This document shows positions 1 through 8,936 of a stretch of DNA of 64,000 bases, in pieces. Source of the DNA: Clostridium sp. (GTDB lineage Bacteria; Bacillota; Clostridia; Clostridiales; Clostridiaceae). Every line of letters begins with the position of its first letter. Position 1 is the first letter of the stretch. A program made the position numbers and the translations under genes. Location of the stretch: assembly GCA_029851835.1 (NCBI GenBank), contig JARKVD010000012.1:1-64000 (forward strand), read 5' to 3'. A model generated the notes under the pieces. The model worked only from the letters and a program-made list of their open reading frames with translations, had not been told where the DNA came from and made no database searches.

Positions 1-2
1 TC

Positions 3-37
3 ATAAAATAAGCCGCTGTAATTATCCTACAGCGGCC
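3..37 (-). terminator. Intrinsic terminator of nifJ
   Basis: A 9-bp perfect GC-rich stem (GCCGCTGTA at 12-20 pairs with 28-36) is followed on the minus strand by a T-rich tract. It lies just after the pyruvate:ferredoxin oxidoreductase stop codon, so it ends that single-gene transcript. Confidence 0.9.
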
Positions 38-43
38 AAATTT

Positions 44-3000
44 TTATTCTTGCTGTGCTAATTTTTTATAGCCTTCATATCTTTCTAAGGCATCATTTTC
101 AACCTTGTTAAATAACTCTTCTGCTACTTCTGGGAATGCTTTAGCTAAAGATGCATATCTTACTTCACCCATTAAGAAATCTCTAAAGTTTCCTTTTGGT
201 TCTTTAGAATCTAATGAGAATGGGTTCTTTTGCCCCTTAAGCTGTGGATTATATCTATAAAGTGACCAATATCCACAATCTACAGCTCTCTTTTCCTCTT
301 CCTGCGTAATAGTCATTCCTGCTTTAATACCATGATTAATACAAGTAGAGTAAGCTATGATTAATGATGGTCCATCGTATGCTTCAGCTTCTGCTATAGC
401 CTTTATTGTTTGATTCTTATCTGCCCCCATACATACTTGAGCCACATATACATAACCATAAGTCATAGCCATCATACCTAAATCTTTTTTCTTTGTTCTC
501 TTTCCTGAAGCAGCAAACTTCGCAACCGCCGCTGTAGGAGTAGATTTTGATGACTGACCTCCAGTATTTGAATAAACCTCTGTGTCAAATACAAGGACAT
601 TTACATTTTCACCTGATGCAAGAACGTGGTCTAATCCACCATATCCAATATCATAAGCCCATCCATCTCCTCCAAATATCCATTGAGATCTTTTTACAAA
701 GAATTCTTCGTCATCCATTATGGCTTTAGCTATTTCACTATTTTCACCATTCAATGCATTTTTTAACTTCTCTGCTCTTTCCCTTGTGCCCTCACTCTTT
801 TCTTTATTTTCTAACCAGTCAGCTATGGCATCCTTAGCTCCTTGGGAAATATCTGAAGACTCTAGTGCTGTTTTTGCATTCTCTGCTATTCTGTTTCTTA
901 TGGTATTAACTCCTATAAACATACCAAATCCATATTCAGCATTATCCTCAAACAAAGAGTTAGCCCAAGCTGGACCATGGCCATTTTGATTTGAGCAATA
1001 AGCTGTTGAAGGTCCTCCTGCTGCCCAAATTGATGAACATCCAGTAGCATTTGCTACCATCATTCTATCACCAAACAATTGAGTTACAAGCTTAGCATAT
1101 GGGGTTTCTCCACATCCTGCACAAGCCCCTGAAAACTCAAGAAGTGGCTGTTCAAACTGACTTCCTTTAACAGTATCCTTCTTCAATGGATTTTGTTTAT
1201 TCTTAACTTGTTCTACAGAATAATTCCAAACTTCAATTTGCTCATGTTGACTATCCTGTGGCTTCATTACTAAAGCTTTCTGTTTAGCAGGGCATACTTC
1301 TGCACAGTTTCCACATCCAGTACAATCTAATGGAGATACTCCAATTTGGAAATACATTGGACTTTCTGTCTTCAAGCCCTTTGCGTCTAAAATTTTCATT
1401 GACTCTGGTGCATTTTCTTTTTCCTTGTCATCTAATAAAAATGCTCTTATAGTTGCATGGGGGCAAACATATGAACATTGATTACATTGAATACAATTTT
1501 CTGGAATCCATTCAGGCACATTAACTGCAATTCCTCTCTTTTCATAGGCAGTAGTTCCAGCCATAAATGTTCCATCATCAACACCTTCTTTAACAAATGT
1601 AGAAACTGGAATGGCATCTCCCTCCATCCTATTCATAGGCTCTACAATGCTCTTAATAAACTCAGGATACTCTTTCATTACCTTTAGCTTATGGTCCTTA
1701 GCGTCTTTCCATTGACTTGGAACATCTATTTTAACTATGGACCTTACCCCTAAGTCAATTGCAGCATGATTCATATTTACTACTTTTTCACCCTTTTTAC
1801 CATAGGATGTTACAACTGCTTCCTTTAGATATTTAACTGCATCTTCAATTGGAATGATATCTGCTATTTTAAAGAATGCAGATTGCATTATCATATTTAT
1901 TCTGCCACCTAAACCGATTTCTTGGGCAATCTTAACTGCATTTATTGTGTAGAAATCTATATGGTTTTCTGAAATATATCTCTTTAAATCTGCTGGTAAT
2001 CGCTCATCTAATTCCTTTTCTGTCCACATTGTATTTAAAAGGAATTTTCCACCTTTCTTTAATCCTTGTAATAAGTTATAACTGTATACATAGGATTGAT
2101 TATGACATGCTACAAAATCAGCCCTATCAATGGTGTAGTGAGATTTAATTGGCTTATTACCAAACCTTAAGTGAGAAACTGTTATACCACCTGATTTCTT
2201 AGAATCATAAGAAAAATATCCTTGTGCATACATATCTGTATGATCACCAATAATTTTAATAGCACTTTTATTAGCCCCCACAGTACCATCTGAGCCAAGA
2301 CCCCAGAACTTACATGCTGTTGTTCCCTCCGGAGCAACATCAATATCGCATCTAGGTTCTAATGAAGCATTGGTTACATCATCAATAATTCCTATTGTAA
2401 ATCTATCCTTAGGCTCTGCTTCATTCAGATTGTCATATACTGCAGCAATATGAGCTGGTGTTGGGTCCTTTGATCCTAAACCAAACCTTCCTCCAACTAC
2501 ATGTGGTGCATTTTTCTTATTAAATAAGGCTCTAACTACATCTAAATAAAGAGGCTCACCAATTGACCCCGGCTCTTTTGTTCTATCTAAAACAGCCACT
2601 TTCTTAACTGAATCTGGTATAGCTTTTAATAATTTTTCTATAGAGAATGGTCTATATAATCTAACTTTAACTAATCCAACCTTCTCACCATTTGCATTTA
2701 GATAATCTACTGTTTCTTCAACCACCTCACCAACTGAACCCATACAAATTATGATTCTGTCTGCATCTGGTACTCCATAGTAATCAAAGCAGTGATATTC
2801 TCTTCCGGTAATCTTGGTTATTTCACCCATATATTCCTCAACTACTGTAGGGATATCTTCATAATATCTATTTAATGCTTCACACATTTGAAAATAAACA
2901 TCTGGATTTTGTGCAGTACCTCTTGTAACTGGATGATCAGGGTTTAGCGCAGATTTTCTAAATTCATTCAAAGCCTCATAATCAACTAATTTTGCTAACT

Positions 3001-3568
3001 CTTCCTGCTCAATAACCTCAACCTTTTGAATTTCATGCGATACTCTAAAACCATCAAAGAAACATAAGAAGGGCATTCTAGCCTTTATTGCTGTTAAATG
3101 TCCAACTGCTGAAAGATCCATAACCTCTTGTACAGAGCCCTCTGCAAGTATGGCAAATCCTGTTTGTCTTGTTGCCATAACGTCTTGATGATCACCAAAT
3201 ATACTTAAGGATGAAGTTGTCAATGCTCTTGCTGATACATGCATTACAGCTGGTAATCTTTCTCCAACCATCTTATACATGTTAGGAATCATAAGTAATA
3301 ATCCTTGAGATGCAGTATAAGTGGTTGATAGTGCCCCTGCTTGTAATGATCCATGTAGTGCTCCAGCAGCCCCTGCTTCTGACTGCATTTCTACAACTTT
3401 AACAGGCTGACCAAAAATATTTTTTCTGCCCCTAGCAGCCCATTCATCAACAAGTTCAGCCATAGGAGTTGATGGAGTTATTGGGAAGATGGCCGCTACT
3501 TCAGTAAATGCATAGGACACATGAGCCGCAGCTGTATTCCCATCCATTGTTTTCATCTTTCGCATCAT
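44..3568 (-). CDS. nifJ: Pyruvate:ferredoxin (flavodoxin) oxidoreductase
   Basis: This is a homodimer-type PFOR of 1174 residues, the normal full length. It oxidatively decarboxylates pyruvate with CoA to acetyl-CoA and CO2 and reduces ferredoxin, which makes it the central catabolic step in clostridia. Visible features are the N-terminal pyruvate-binding domain (FPITPSTPMAE), two 4Fe-4S motifs around residues 695-765 (CIQCNQCSYVCP and CTGCGNCAEVCP), the CAGCGETPY cysteines of the third cluster, and the thiamine diphosphate site GDGWAYDIG with NTGGQSS. The start is one of two adjacent ATGs behind a GAAGG ribosome site. It has its own terminator and no co-transcribed neighbour. The reduced ferredoxin could also feed the NADPH-motif-less thioredoxin reductase at 11739-12614. 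Confidence 0.97.
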   Translation of the reverse strand: MMRKMKTMDGNTAAAHVSYAFTEVAAIFPITPSTPMAELVDEWAARGRKNIFGQPVKVVEMQSEAGAAGALHGSLQAGALSTTYTASQGLLLMIPNMYKMVGERLPAVMHVSARALTTSSLSIFGDHQDVMATRQTGFAILAEGSVQEVMDLSAVGHLTAIKARMPFLCFFDGFRVSHEIQKVEVIEQEELAKLVDYEALNEFRKSALNPDHPVTRGTAQNPDVYFQMCEALNRYYEDIPTVVEEYMGEITKITGREYHCFDYYGVPDADRIIICMGSVGEVVEETVDYLNANGEKVGLVKVRLYRPFSIEKLLKAIPDSVKKVAVLDRTKEPGSIGEPLYLDVVRALFNKKNAPHVVGGRFGLGSKDPTPAHIAAVYDNLNEAEPKDRFTIGIIDDVTNASLEPRCDIDVAPEGTTACKFWGLGSDGTVGANKSAIKIIGDHTDMYAQGYFSYDSKKSGGITVSHLRFGNKPIKSHYTIDRADFVACHNQSYVYSYNLLQGLKKGGKFLLNTMWTEKELDERLPADLKRYISENHIDFYTINAVKIAQEIGLGGRINMIMQSAFFKIADIIPIEDAVKYLKEAVVTSYGKKGEKVVNMNHAAIDLGVRSIVKIDVPSQWKDAKDHKLKVMKEYPEFIKSIVEPMNRMEGDAIPVSTFVKEGVDDGTFMAGTTAYEKRGIAVNVPEWIPENCIQCNQCSYVCPHATIRAFLLDDKEKENAPESMKILDAKGLKTESPMYFQIGVSPLDCTGCGNCAEVCPAKQKALVMKPQDSQHEQIEVWNYSVEQVKNKQNPLKKDTVKGSQFEQPLLEFSGACAGCGETPYAKLVTQLFGDRMMVANATGCSSIWAAGGPSTAYCSNQNGHGPAWANSLFEDNAEYGFGMFIGVNTIRNRIAENAKTALESSDISQGAKDAIADWLENKEKSEGTRERAEKLKNALNGENSEIAKAIMDDEEFFVKRSQWIFGGDGWAYDIGYGGLDHVLASGENVNVLVFDTEVYSNTGGQSSKSTPTAAVAKFAASGKRTKKKDLGMMAMTYGYVYVAQVCMGADKNQTIKAIAEAEAYDGPSLIIAYSTCINHGIKAGMTITQEEEKRAVDCGYWSLYRYNPQLKGQKNPFSLDSKEPKGNFRDFLMGEVRYASLAKAFPEVAEELFNKVENDALERYEGYKKLAQQE

Positions 3569-3672
3569 TTGTTACCTTCTTTCTTGCACTGATTTCTATG
3601 TAGGTGTTTTTTTACATATTAATTCTTATACCACTTATCATGTTCTAAAACTCATCATATTATGTATTTCTA

Positions 3673-3712
3673 TAAAAACAAAACAAGCACTTCCTTATAA
3701 GAAATGCTTGCT
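3673..3712 (-). terminator. Terminator of the VWA/MoxR operon
   Basis: CAAGCA (3684-3689) and TGCTTG (3705-3710) form the closing end of an imperfect hairpin. On the minus strand it is followed by TTTTGTTTTT. It lies 19 bases after the stop of the gene at 3729. Confidence 0.8.
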
Positions 3713-3728
3713 TATAATTAATCCTCTT

Positions 3729-5138
3729 TTATAGTATAGGTTCTTGATGATTCATTGACCAACCATCCATTCTTGTCTCATAAGTATCTACTAAATCCTG
3801 CTTGCTCTCAACCTTCTTCAACTTTTTCACTGCTCCAAAAGGTTGTCTAAGAGATAATTTATCTCCACGTCCTGAAATGACCCATAGAGTTTTATACCCC
3901 CTAGGCATTGTTTCAAGCTTCTCTTCACCTTTCCCATCAGTAAAATAAACTAAAAGGTTAGCCTTATGTTTATTGGCATACTCAAAGACCGGTGAAAATT
4001 TAGTTCCGCCACCGGTGAATACCCTATCCATAACCCCTCTAACAGATTTAGTTTTATAGACTCTCTTAATAGAAGTATCACACTCAATAATTGTAATTTC
4101 ATGGTTGTAATTTTTAACAATATTAAGGACCTCCCTTATAGCCTGCTTAAACTCTTCATCACTTATACTTCCGCTGATATCAATAGCAACTATAATTTCA
4201 GCTTTGTGTCCTCTAAGCTCACCTCTCAAGTCAAGCCTTTCAGGCTGCCTACGGCTTCTTCTTGTAATAGTCTTCTTTCTATTGCTTTCTAAGGTGCCCA
4301 TAAGCTTCTTTAAATATATATTCCATGGAATTTCTCCTGAAATACTTTTTAAGCCTTTAATTAAACTCTGAACATGTAAAGGAATTTCTCCTTTATCGGA
4401 TAAAGAAACAAATTTCTCCGTAAACTCCCTAAGAGTCTTATCATCTATTTCATCTGACTCATTCCAAAGATCATGAGTTTTTTCTGGATTAAACTCATCC
4501 TCTATCTCATCCTTTTCTCTGCTGTCATCCTCTTCTCCATCTTCACTCTCCTCCATAAGATCTAGCTCATTTTGGATATTCTCAACATAATACTCCATGG
4601 AGTTATAATGTTCCAAATTTAAGTTGTACTTTAAGTTTACAAGTTCCAAAGTAGTAGCATATGGTGGAACAAAATCTATATATTGATTTACTACTATGTC
4701 CATTGCAAGGTTTATTGCTAAGGTACTATACTTATCTTTTAAATCCTTAGCTCTAAGAAGATGAAGAGCAAGGATATGATGAATTTCGTGCTTTATAGTT
4801 CCCTGCATCTGCTCCATAGTAAGCTGTAAAAATATTAAAGGATTAAAATAAATAACATACTTTGCGCCCTTAAAATTCACTCCTGTTGGTGTGGTTATAT
4901 CGAACCTTATTTCTCGATTCATTTGAAATAAGAAATAACCATAAAAATTATCTTTATCCTCAATTAAGGAGAAGTTAACTCTATCTACCAGCTTATAAAA
5001 AGCCTCCTCAAACTCTTTAGGCACATCTACTTCAAATTCAAAACCATCTCTTTTAGCTTTAAACATTTCACCACCATTAACAATTTCGGTGATTCTCTCA
5101 TAAAGCTCAGCCCTATCATTTTCAAAACTATTTATCAT
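3729..5138 (-). CDS. VWA-like protein with HExxH zinc-peptidase-like domain (DUF2201 type)
   Basis: The protein has 469 residues. The N-terminal half holds HEIHH at residues 117-121, typical of the putative metallopeptidase domain found with VWA-like proteins. An acidic linker follows at about residues 195-230. The C-terminal part is a VWA-like fold with a MIDAS-type motif, AIDISGSIS, near residue 318. It ends 5 bases after the AAA+ ATPase gene at 5144, so the two are translationally close. Pairs of a MoxR-type ATPase and a VWA protein are known to act as metal-insertion or complex-remodelling chaperones. The substrate here is unknown. The zinc motif looks intact, so proteolysis is possible, but this is inference. 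Confidence 0.8.
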   Translation of the reverse strand: MINSFENDRAELYERITEIVNGGEMFKAKRDGFEFEVDVPKEFEEAFYKLVDRVNFSLIEDKDNFYGYFLFQMNREIRFDITTPTGVNFKGAKYVIYFNPLIFLQLTMEQMQGTIKHEIHHILALHLLRAKDLKDKYSTLAINLAMDIVVNQYIDFVPPYATTLELVNLKYNLNLEHYNSMEYYVENIQNELDLMEESEDGEEDDSREKDEIEDEFNPEKTHDLWNESDEIDDKTLREFTEKFVSLSDKGEIPLHVQSLIKGLKSISGEIPWNIYLKKLMGTLESNRKKTITRRSRRQPERLDLRGELRGHKAEIIVAIDISGSISDEEFKQAIREVLNIVKNYNHEITIIECDTSIKRVYKTKSVRGVMDRVFTGGGTKFSPVFEYANKHKANLLVYFTDGKGEEKLETMPRGYKTLWVISGRGDKLSLRQPFGAVKKLKKVESKQDLVDTYETRMDGWSMNHQEPIL

Positions 5139-5143
5139 AATAC

Positions 5144-6277
5144 CTATCCCCTTACAGAGCTATAAACACTAAAATAAGTTTCTACAAAAGCTTCATTATC
5201 TAAGGCAACCTTGTATATTTCATCATGATTTTCCTTCATATCCTTCATAATTCCAATCATCAGGTCTACTGGATATAGTTTTAATACTTTAATTAATCTT
5301 TCCACATATTCTTTCTTTTTCTCATCATCAACCTTAGGAAATTCTTTATCCAATCCTCTTAAAATATTAGCTGCAGTTAAATATAATCTAGTGTGAGATT
5401 CCTCTTTTAGCCTTGAAATTACCCCTTCGGAAAGCTCTTGTCCCTGAAATACCTCATAGAAACTTACCAGACTATTATGATCCGCTTCAACGAAGCTCAT
5501 GAATTCCTCACCAATAATTTTCCCTAGATTTCCTTTTAATACATTTAAAAATACTTTTCTTGGAATAGCTCCTTCACTTTCTCTATATATCTTGAAACTC
5601 TTTGAAACTCTTTCATAACTTCTTGGAGTAGCCCTTATGTCATCCTCTTTTATACTATGTAGATGTTCCGGGAAGGTTGAAATAAATTCTATTACCTTTT
5701 CTTCTATTCCAGCTCCTAATGCCCACTCTATCCACGCAGAAGGGTCACTTTCCATATTAAGCCATACAAATCTGTTTTCCTGAGCAGCATCCATGTCCAC
5801 CACCTGATAATCAAAGTCTGACCCATATTTACTTGATGGGTTCATTGCAGCAAGAATATTAACATCTTCATGTAGCTTGTATCCATTAATTTCTCTATTT
5901 AGTATAAGGTTCATAAGCTCCTGCTGAACACTATGGTCACATCTATTAATTTCATCTATAAATAAAAGGATCTTTTCTCCATTTAATATCTTTTGGTCAA
6001 TTTCTCTAAGCTTCGTGTGAGCAGCATAAATTGTTGTTTTCTTTCTCACTACCCCACCTTCACTATCAACAGCTTCATAATCCTCAACTGTAGGAAGACC
6101 ACCTATTTCACCTTCCTTTAATAGATTTCCATCTATAACTACAAGACTCCAATTATTTCTTCTTCCTAATTCCCTTGCTAAAGCAGTTTTTCCTATTCCA
6201 CTTTCTCCAATAATAAGCGGTACTTCCTTTGTTGCAATTACCAACTCCGCACTAGTTAATGTATCTTTAAAATTCAT
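5144..6277 (-). CDS. MoxR-like AAA+ ATPase
   Basis: This is a 377-residue AAA+ ATPase with Walker A GESGIGKT at residues 24-31 and Walker B LLFIDEINR near residue 107, followed by the sensor-1 region (NILAAMNPSS). The fold resembles the MoxR/dynein-related AAA_5 family, which uses ATP hydrolysis to remodel partner proteins, usually a VWA-domain protein encoded next door. Here the partner is the HExxH/VWA gene 5 bases downstream. The upstream gene at 6289-7092 is 11 bases away, so the three probably form one transcript. The substrate is unknown. Confidence 0.85.
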   Translation of the reverse strand: MNFKDTLTSAELVIATKEVPLIIGESGIGKTALARELGRRNNWSLVVIDGNLLKEGEIGGLPTVEDYEAVDSEGGVVRKKTTIYAAHTKLREIDQKILNGEKILLFIDEINRCDHSVQQELMNLILNREINGYKLHEDVNILAAMNPSSKYGSDFDYQVVDMDAAQENRFVWLNMESDPSAWIEWALGAGIEEKVIEFISTFPEHLHSIKEDDIRATPRSYERVSKSFKIYRESEGAIPRKVFLNVLKGNLGKIIGEEFMSFVEADHNSLVSFYEVFQGQELSEGVISRLKEESHTRLYLTAANILRGLDKEFPKVDDEKKKEYVERLIKVLKLYPVDLMIGIMKDMKENHDEIYKVALDNEAFVETYFSVYSSVRG

Positions 6278-6288
6278 GCTTCTTCCTC

Positions 6289-7092
6289 CTATCTTATCCT
6301 TAGTTTCTCATCTACTGCTATCTTTTTAGCTTTATGACTTCCATATTTGTAGATGAACATTACCTTATCCATTGATAAACTCTCATTACTTTCACTTATA
6401 CTGTTGTATCTCATAAAATCCCTGACATACTTATCTTCAACATCATCATTGGAAATAGCTTCTCTTATGACTTCTTCAATTTTCTCCTTTGAAATCTCTT
6501 TTCCCAGATACTTTATGACAAGTACATTATTCCTTAAAAATTTCAATTTCTTTTCTTCATTCAAGTCCTGAATAAACTTAATTGCTGCTTCATTTATTCT
6601 TATAGCCTTAACTTCAGCCTCTAAAGTTGGTGCGTTAATATATCTTAAAGCATCATAGCTTTTCTCAATAGCAGCCATCTGAACCTCTTCACTTGGCTCC
6701 TTTATATATTTTATTGCATCATAATCCTTTGTAACAGCTGACATTTGAAGCTCGATGCTTGGATTTACAGCATACTGAATCGCCCAACCTTTTTGATTTA
6801 TACCTAATGAGATTAATTCCTCCGACGGATTCTTTATATACTTTAAGTTCGTCCATCCTTTTTCAACTGCCATTCTCTTCATTTCCTCTGTAGGCTCTTC
6901 AATATATTCAATGGCATTAGCATTATTATTTAAAGCTTTAAGCTTCATATCATCTGTTGCATCTTTAATGTATTGAAGTACCAGGCCATTACGTTCAATT
7001 GCCATCATCTTCATCTCATCAGTTGGGTTTTTTACAGTCTTTATAATAATCGGATTTCTCTTTATCATTTCAATTGTTCTATCATTATTCAT
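6289..7092 (-). CDS. DUF4116-like repeat protein of unknown function
   Basis: The protein has 267 residues and is built mostly of about eight degenerate repeats of 22-24 residues. The pattern is roughly P-(S/T)-E-E-x-x-x-x-A-(I/V) followed by A-I-x-Y-I-K. This resembles DUF4116-type helical repeats, which probably form a solenoid for protein binding. There is no signal peptide, membrane segment or enzyme motif. It is the first gene of the MoxR/VWA operon, 11 bases upstream of the ATPase. I infer that it is an adaptor or substrate-recognition subunit for that machine. Function is not known. Confidence 0.7.
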   Translation of the reverse strand: MNNDRTIEMIKRNPIIIKTVKNPTDEMKMMAIERNGLVLQYIKDATDDMKLKALNNNANAIEYIEEPTEEMKRMAVEKGWTNLKYIKNPSEELISLGINQKGWAIQYAVNPSIELQMSAVTKDYDAIKYIKEPSEEVQMAAIEKSYDALRYINAPTLEAEVKAIRINEAAIKFIQDLNEEKKLKFLRNNVLVIKYLGKEISKEKIEEVIREAISNDDVEDKYVRDFMRYNSISESNESLSMDKVMFIYKYGSHKAKKIAVDEKLRIR

Positions 7093-7225
7093 AAACTACA
7101 CCTCAGTATTGATTATCTATAATAAGTTTACAATAATAACTTTATTAAGTAATAATCATTCTCTTCTTATTATATCACTTTTAATTTTAATTTAAAATGT
7201 CTAAACCCTACCATACTGTTAAAAT

Positions 7226-7264
7226 AAAATAAGACTGACACTTTATATTTAAGTGTCAATCTTT
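7226..7264 (-). terminator. Terminator of the FUSC-HAD gene
   Basis: TGACACTT (7236-7243) pairs with AAGTGTCA (7251-7258). On the minus strand the stem is followed by CTTATTTTATTTT. It starts within 15 bases of the stop codon at 7269. Confidence 0.88.
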
Positions 7265-7268
7265 CCTC

Positions 7269-8582
7269 TTAGTTTAATTTTTTTATATAAAAAAGTTTAA
7301 TTATAGTTTTTATAACAGCATCTAAATCATTACTATTAATTACACTTGAAACCATTTCCTTAACTTCTTCTGTACCATTGCTTACAGCATAACTTATATC
7401 CGATACCTTTATCATAGATATGTCCTTATCATCATTTCCAAAGGTAACAACTCTTGTACATTGAACCTGCTTCTTAAGTTCCAATACAGCATTCCCTTTT
7501 GTCGCCTTTGAATTAAATATCTTCATGATTTTATATCCATCTTGATACTCTTCAAAGACAAATCTTATTCCAGTTGCATAAGCTTTATTTTCTAGAGCAT
7601 TCCTTAACTCTTCAACTTTTTCACCTTTATCTATAATTGTAAAATACACTGTTTTTCTTTGTTTAGGAAGATTAGTAAGTATATAGTTTTTCATTGGAAG
7701 GAGCTTTTCCTTGTTATAAAACTCTTCTTCCATGGGATTTTTGAATTCATCATAATAAATGTGAATTACATCATTAACTATAGTATTTGCAAAAAAGTTC
7801 ATATTAACATTTCTAATGGTATCTATGATATCTAAAGACATTTCATAGCTAATAGCTTCAATGTATGAATACGCTCTATTATTCCAATCATATACTGCAG
7901 CTCCGTCCATAGTTATTATAGGAAGGCTCATTTCTAAACTATTCATTAATGCCACAATATCAGCAGAAGTTTTGTTTGTTGCTAAAGTTATTTGTGCTCC
8001 ATCTGATATCATTTCGTTTAACTTAACCTTTGCATATCCGCTTACTTGCCCATTTGAATTCATTAAAGTGTTTTCTAGCTCTGTAACAAATAATATATCC
8101 TTATTCTTTTTCTTTGGAATCTTTATTCCATTAATAGCAAGTGCCACAAATATTCCTATTAGGGTATCTATAACCCTACTTATTGTAAATGCATATGGGC
8201 TTACATCTGTTGCATGGTTTACAACTACGCTTAAAAAAACTATACAGCTTGTATGACTTGCTTGCTTATGCTCTAGCAGAATACTAGTATATATTACTGG
8301 AATAATGGATATAGAAATCAGTAGAAATCTATAAATTTCATGAACTCCAACCATATACTTTCTTTCAAAAACTAAAAGAAACATCCCAAATATTCCACCT
8401 ACAAAGGTTCCCATGATTCTATTACGGGAAGCTGTACGCGTATTTGATATTCCTGGCTGCATACACATTATCGCTGCTATAGTTGAATAAAAAGGCAACC
8501 CTTCTCCTCTTATTAGATAAATTAAAAAACATATAAATACAGCCAACGCTGACTTTATAATTCTCATTCCTATCCTTGGCAT
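7269..8582 (-). CDS. Membrane protein: FUSC/aromatic-acid-exporter-like domain fused to degenerate HAD domain
   Basis: The protein has 437 residues. Residues 1 to about 155 contain several hydrophobic segments resembling the FUSC/ArAE_1 half-transporter (RIGMRIIKSALAVFICFLIY near the start, then PGISNTRTASRNRIMGTFVG). From about residue 162 to the end the protein looks like a Cof-type HAD phosphatase. However, the nucleophile motif DxDGT reads ELENT, and the usual GDxxND motif reads GNDDKD (about 381-386). The motif II Thr (TLATNKT) and the motif III Lys (KGNAV) remain. Both aspartates of motif I are lost, so phosphatase activity is doubtful. The C-terminal domain may be a cytosolic ligand sensor for the membrane domain. 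It is a single-gene unit with its own terminator. Confidence 0.75.
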   Translation of the reverse strand: MPRIGMRIIKSALAVFICFLIYLIRGEGLPFYSTIAAIMCMQPGISNTRTASRNRIMGTFVGGIFGMFLLVFERKYMVGVHEIYRFLLISISIIPVIYTSILLEHKQASHTSCIVFLSVVVNHATDVSPYAFTISRVIDTLIGIFVALAINGIKIPKKKNKDILFVTELENTLMNSNGQVSGYAKVKLNEMISDGAQITLATNKTSADIVALMNSLEMSLPIITMDGAAVYDWNNRAYSYIEAISYEMSLDIIDTIRNVNMNFFANTIVNDVIHIYYDEFKNPMEEEFYNKEKLLPMKNYILTNLPKQRKTVYFTIIDKGEKVEELRNALENKAYATGIRFVFEEYQDGYKIMKIFNSKATKGNAVLELKKQVQCTRVVTFGNDDKDISMIKVSDISYAVSNGTEEVKEMVSSVINSNDLDAVIKTIIKLFYIKKLN

Positions 8583-8736
8583 AATATTCTCCTCATCCTA
8601 CTTTTCACCCTTTTAATGTATTGTACACAATTTTATATTATATCACCACTAATCAAAAATTTTTATAAAAATATGGACAAATTCATCTTAAATTTAATCA
8701 TAACTCATATTATAATAAGGAATATATATTAATATT

Positions 8737-8805
8737 AAAAGAAACCCCTTCTCTTTTTTATAAGAAGGAGTTCTTTAAATAATAAGTTTTAGCAACCTAA
8801 CATCC
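8737..8805 (+). repeat. Two-hairpin intergenic repeat, copy D (second hairpin degenerate)
   Basis: The sequence begins AAAAGAAACCCCTTCT, and the first stem is closed by AGAAGGAGTT at 8763-8772. This matches the start of copy C at 34053. The second half (AATAAGTTTTAGCAACC and onward) keeps only traces of the usual CCAAATC/GATTTGG hairpin. It lies just upstream of the 34-aa membrane ORF. Confidence 0.6.
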
Positions 8806-8830
8806 ATTAAATTTAAAGGAGATTTAATTT

Positions 8831-8935
8831 ATGCTGACTGTTTTTAAAATTTTTCCAATAGTAATAATGATTATTTTTTTAACCATAGGCATTTTATTAT
8901 GCCTTCTTATCAATAAAATTTTTAGAAGAAAGTAA
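8831..8935 (+). CDS. Putative 34-residue single-span membrane peptide
   Basis: An ATG ORF of 34 codons sits behind a good ribosome site (AAAGGAG at 8815-8821, spacing 9). It encodes one hydrophobic helix of about 22 residues (VIMIIFLTIGILLCLLI) followed by a basic tail (NKIFRRK), as expected for an inner-membrane microprotein with a cytosolic C-terminus. It converges on the penicillin-binding protein gene, whose stop is one base away. No close family is recognised. It could be a stress peptide or a type I toxin-like peptide, but no antitoxin RNA is evident. Confidence 0.5.
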   Translation: MLTVFKIFPIVIMIIFLTIGILLCLLINKIFRRK

Positions 8936-8936
8936 T

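Noticed and set aside
7861..8256. A 131-residue plus-strand reading frame
   Set aside because: It is antisense to the FUSC-HAD gene and has no ribosome site or recognisable domain.
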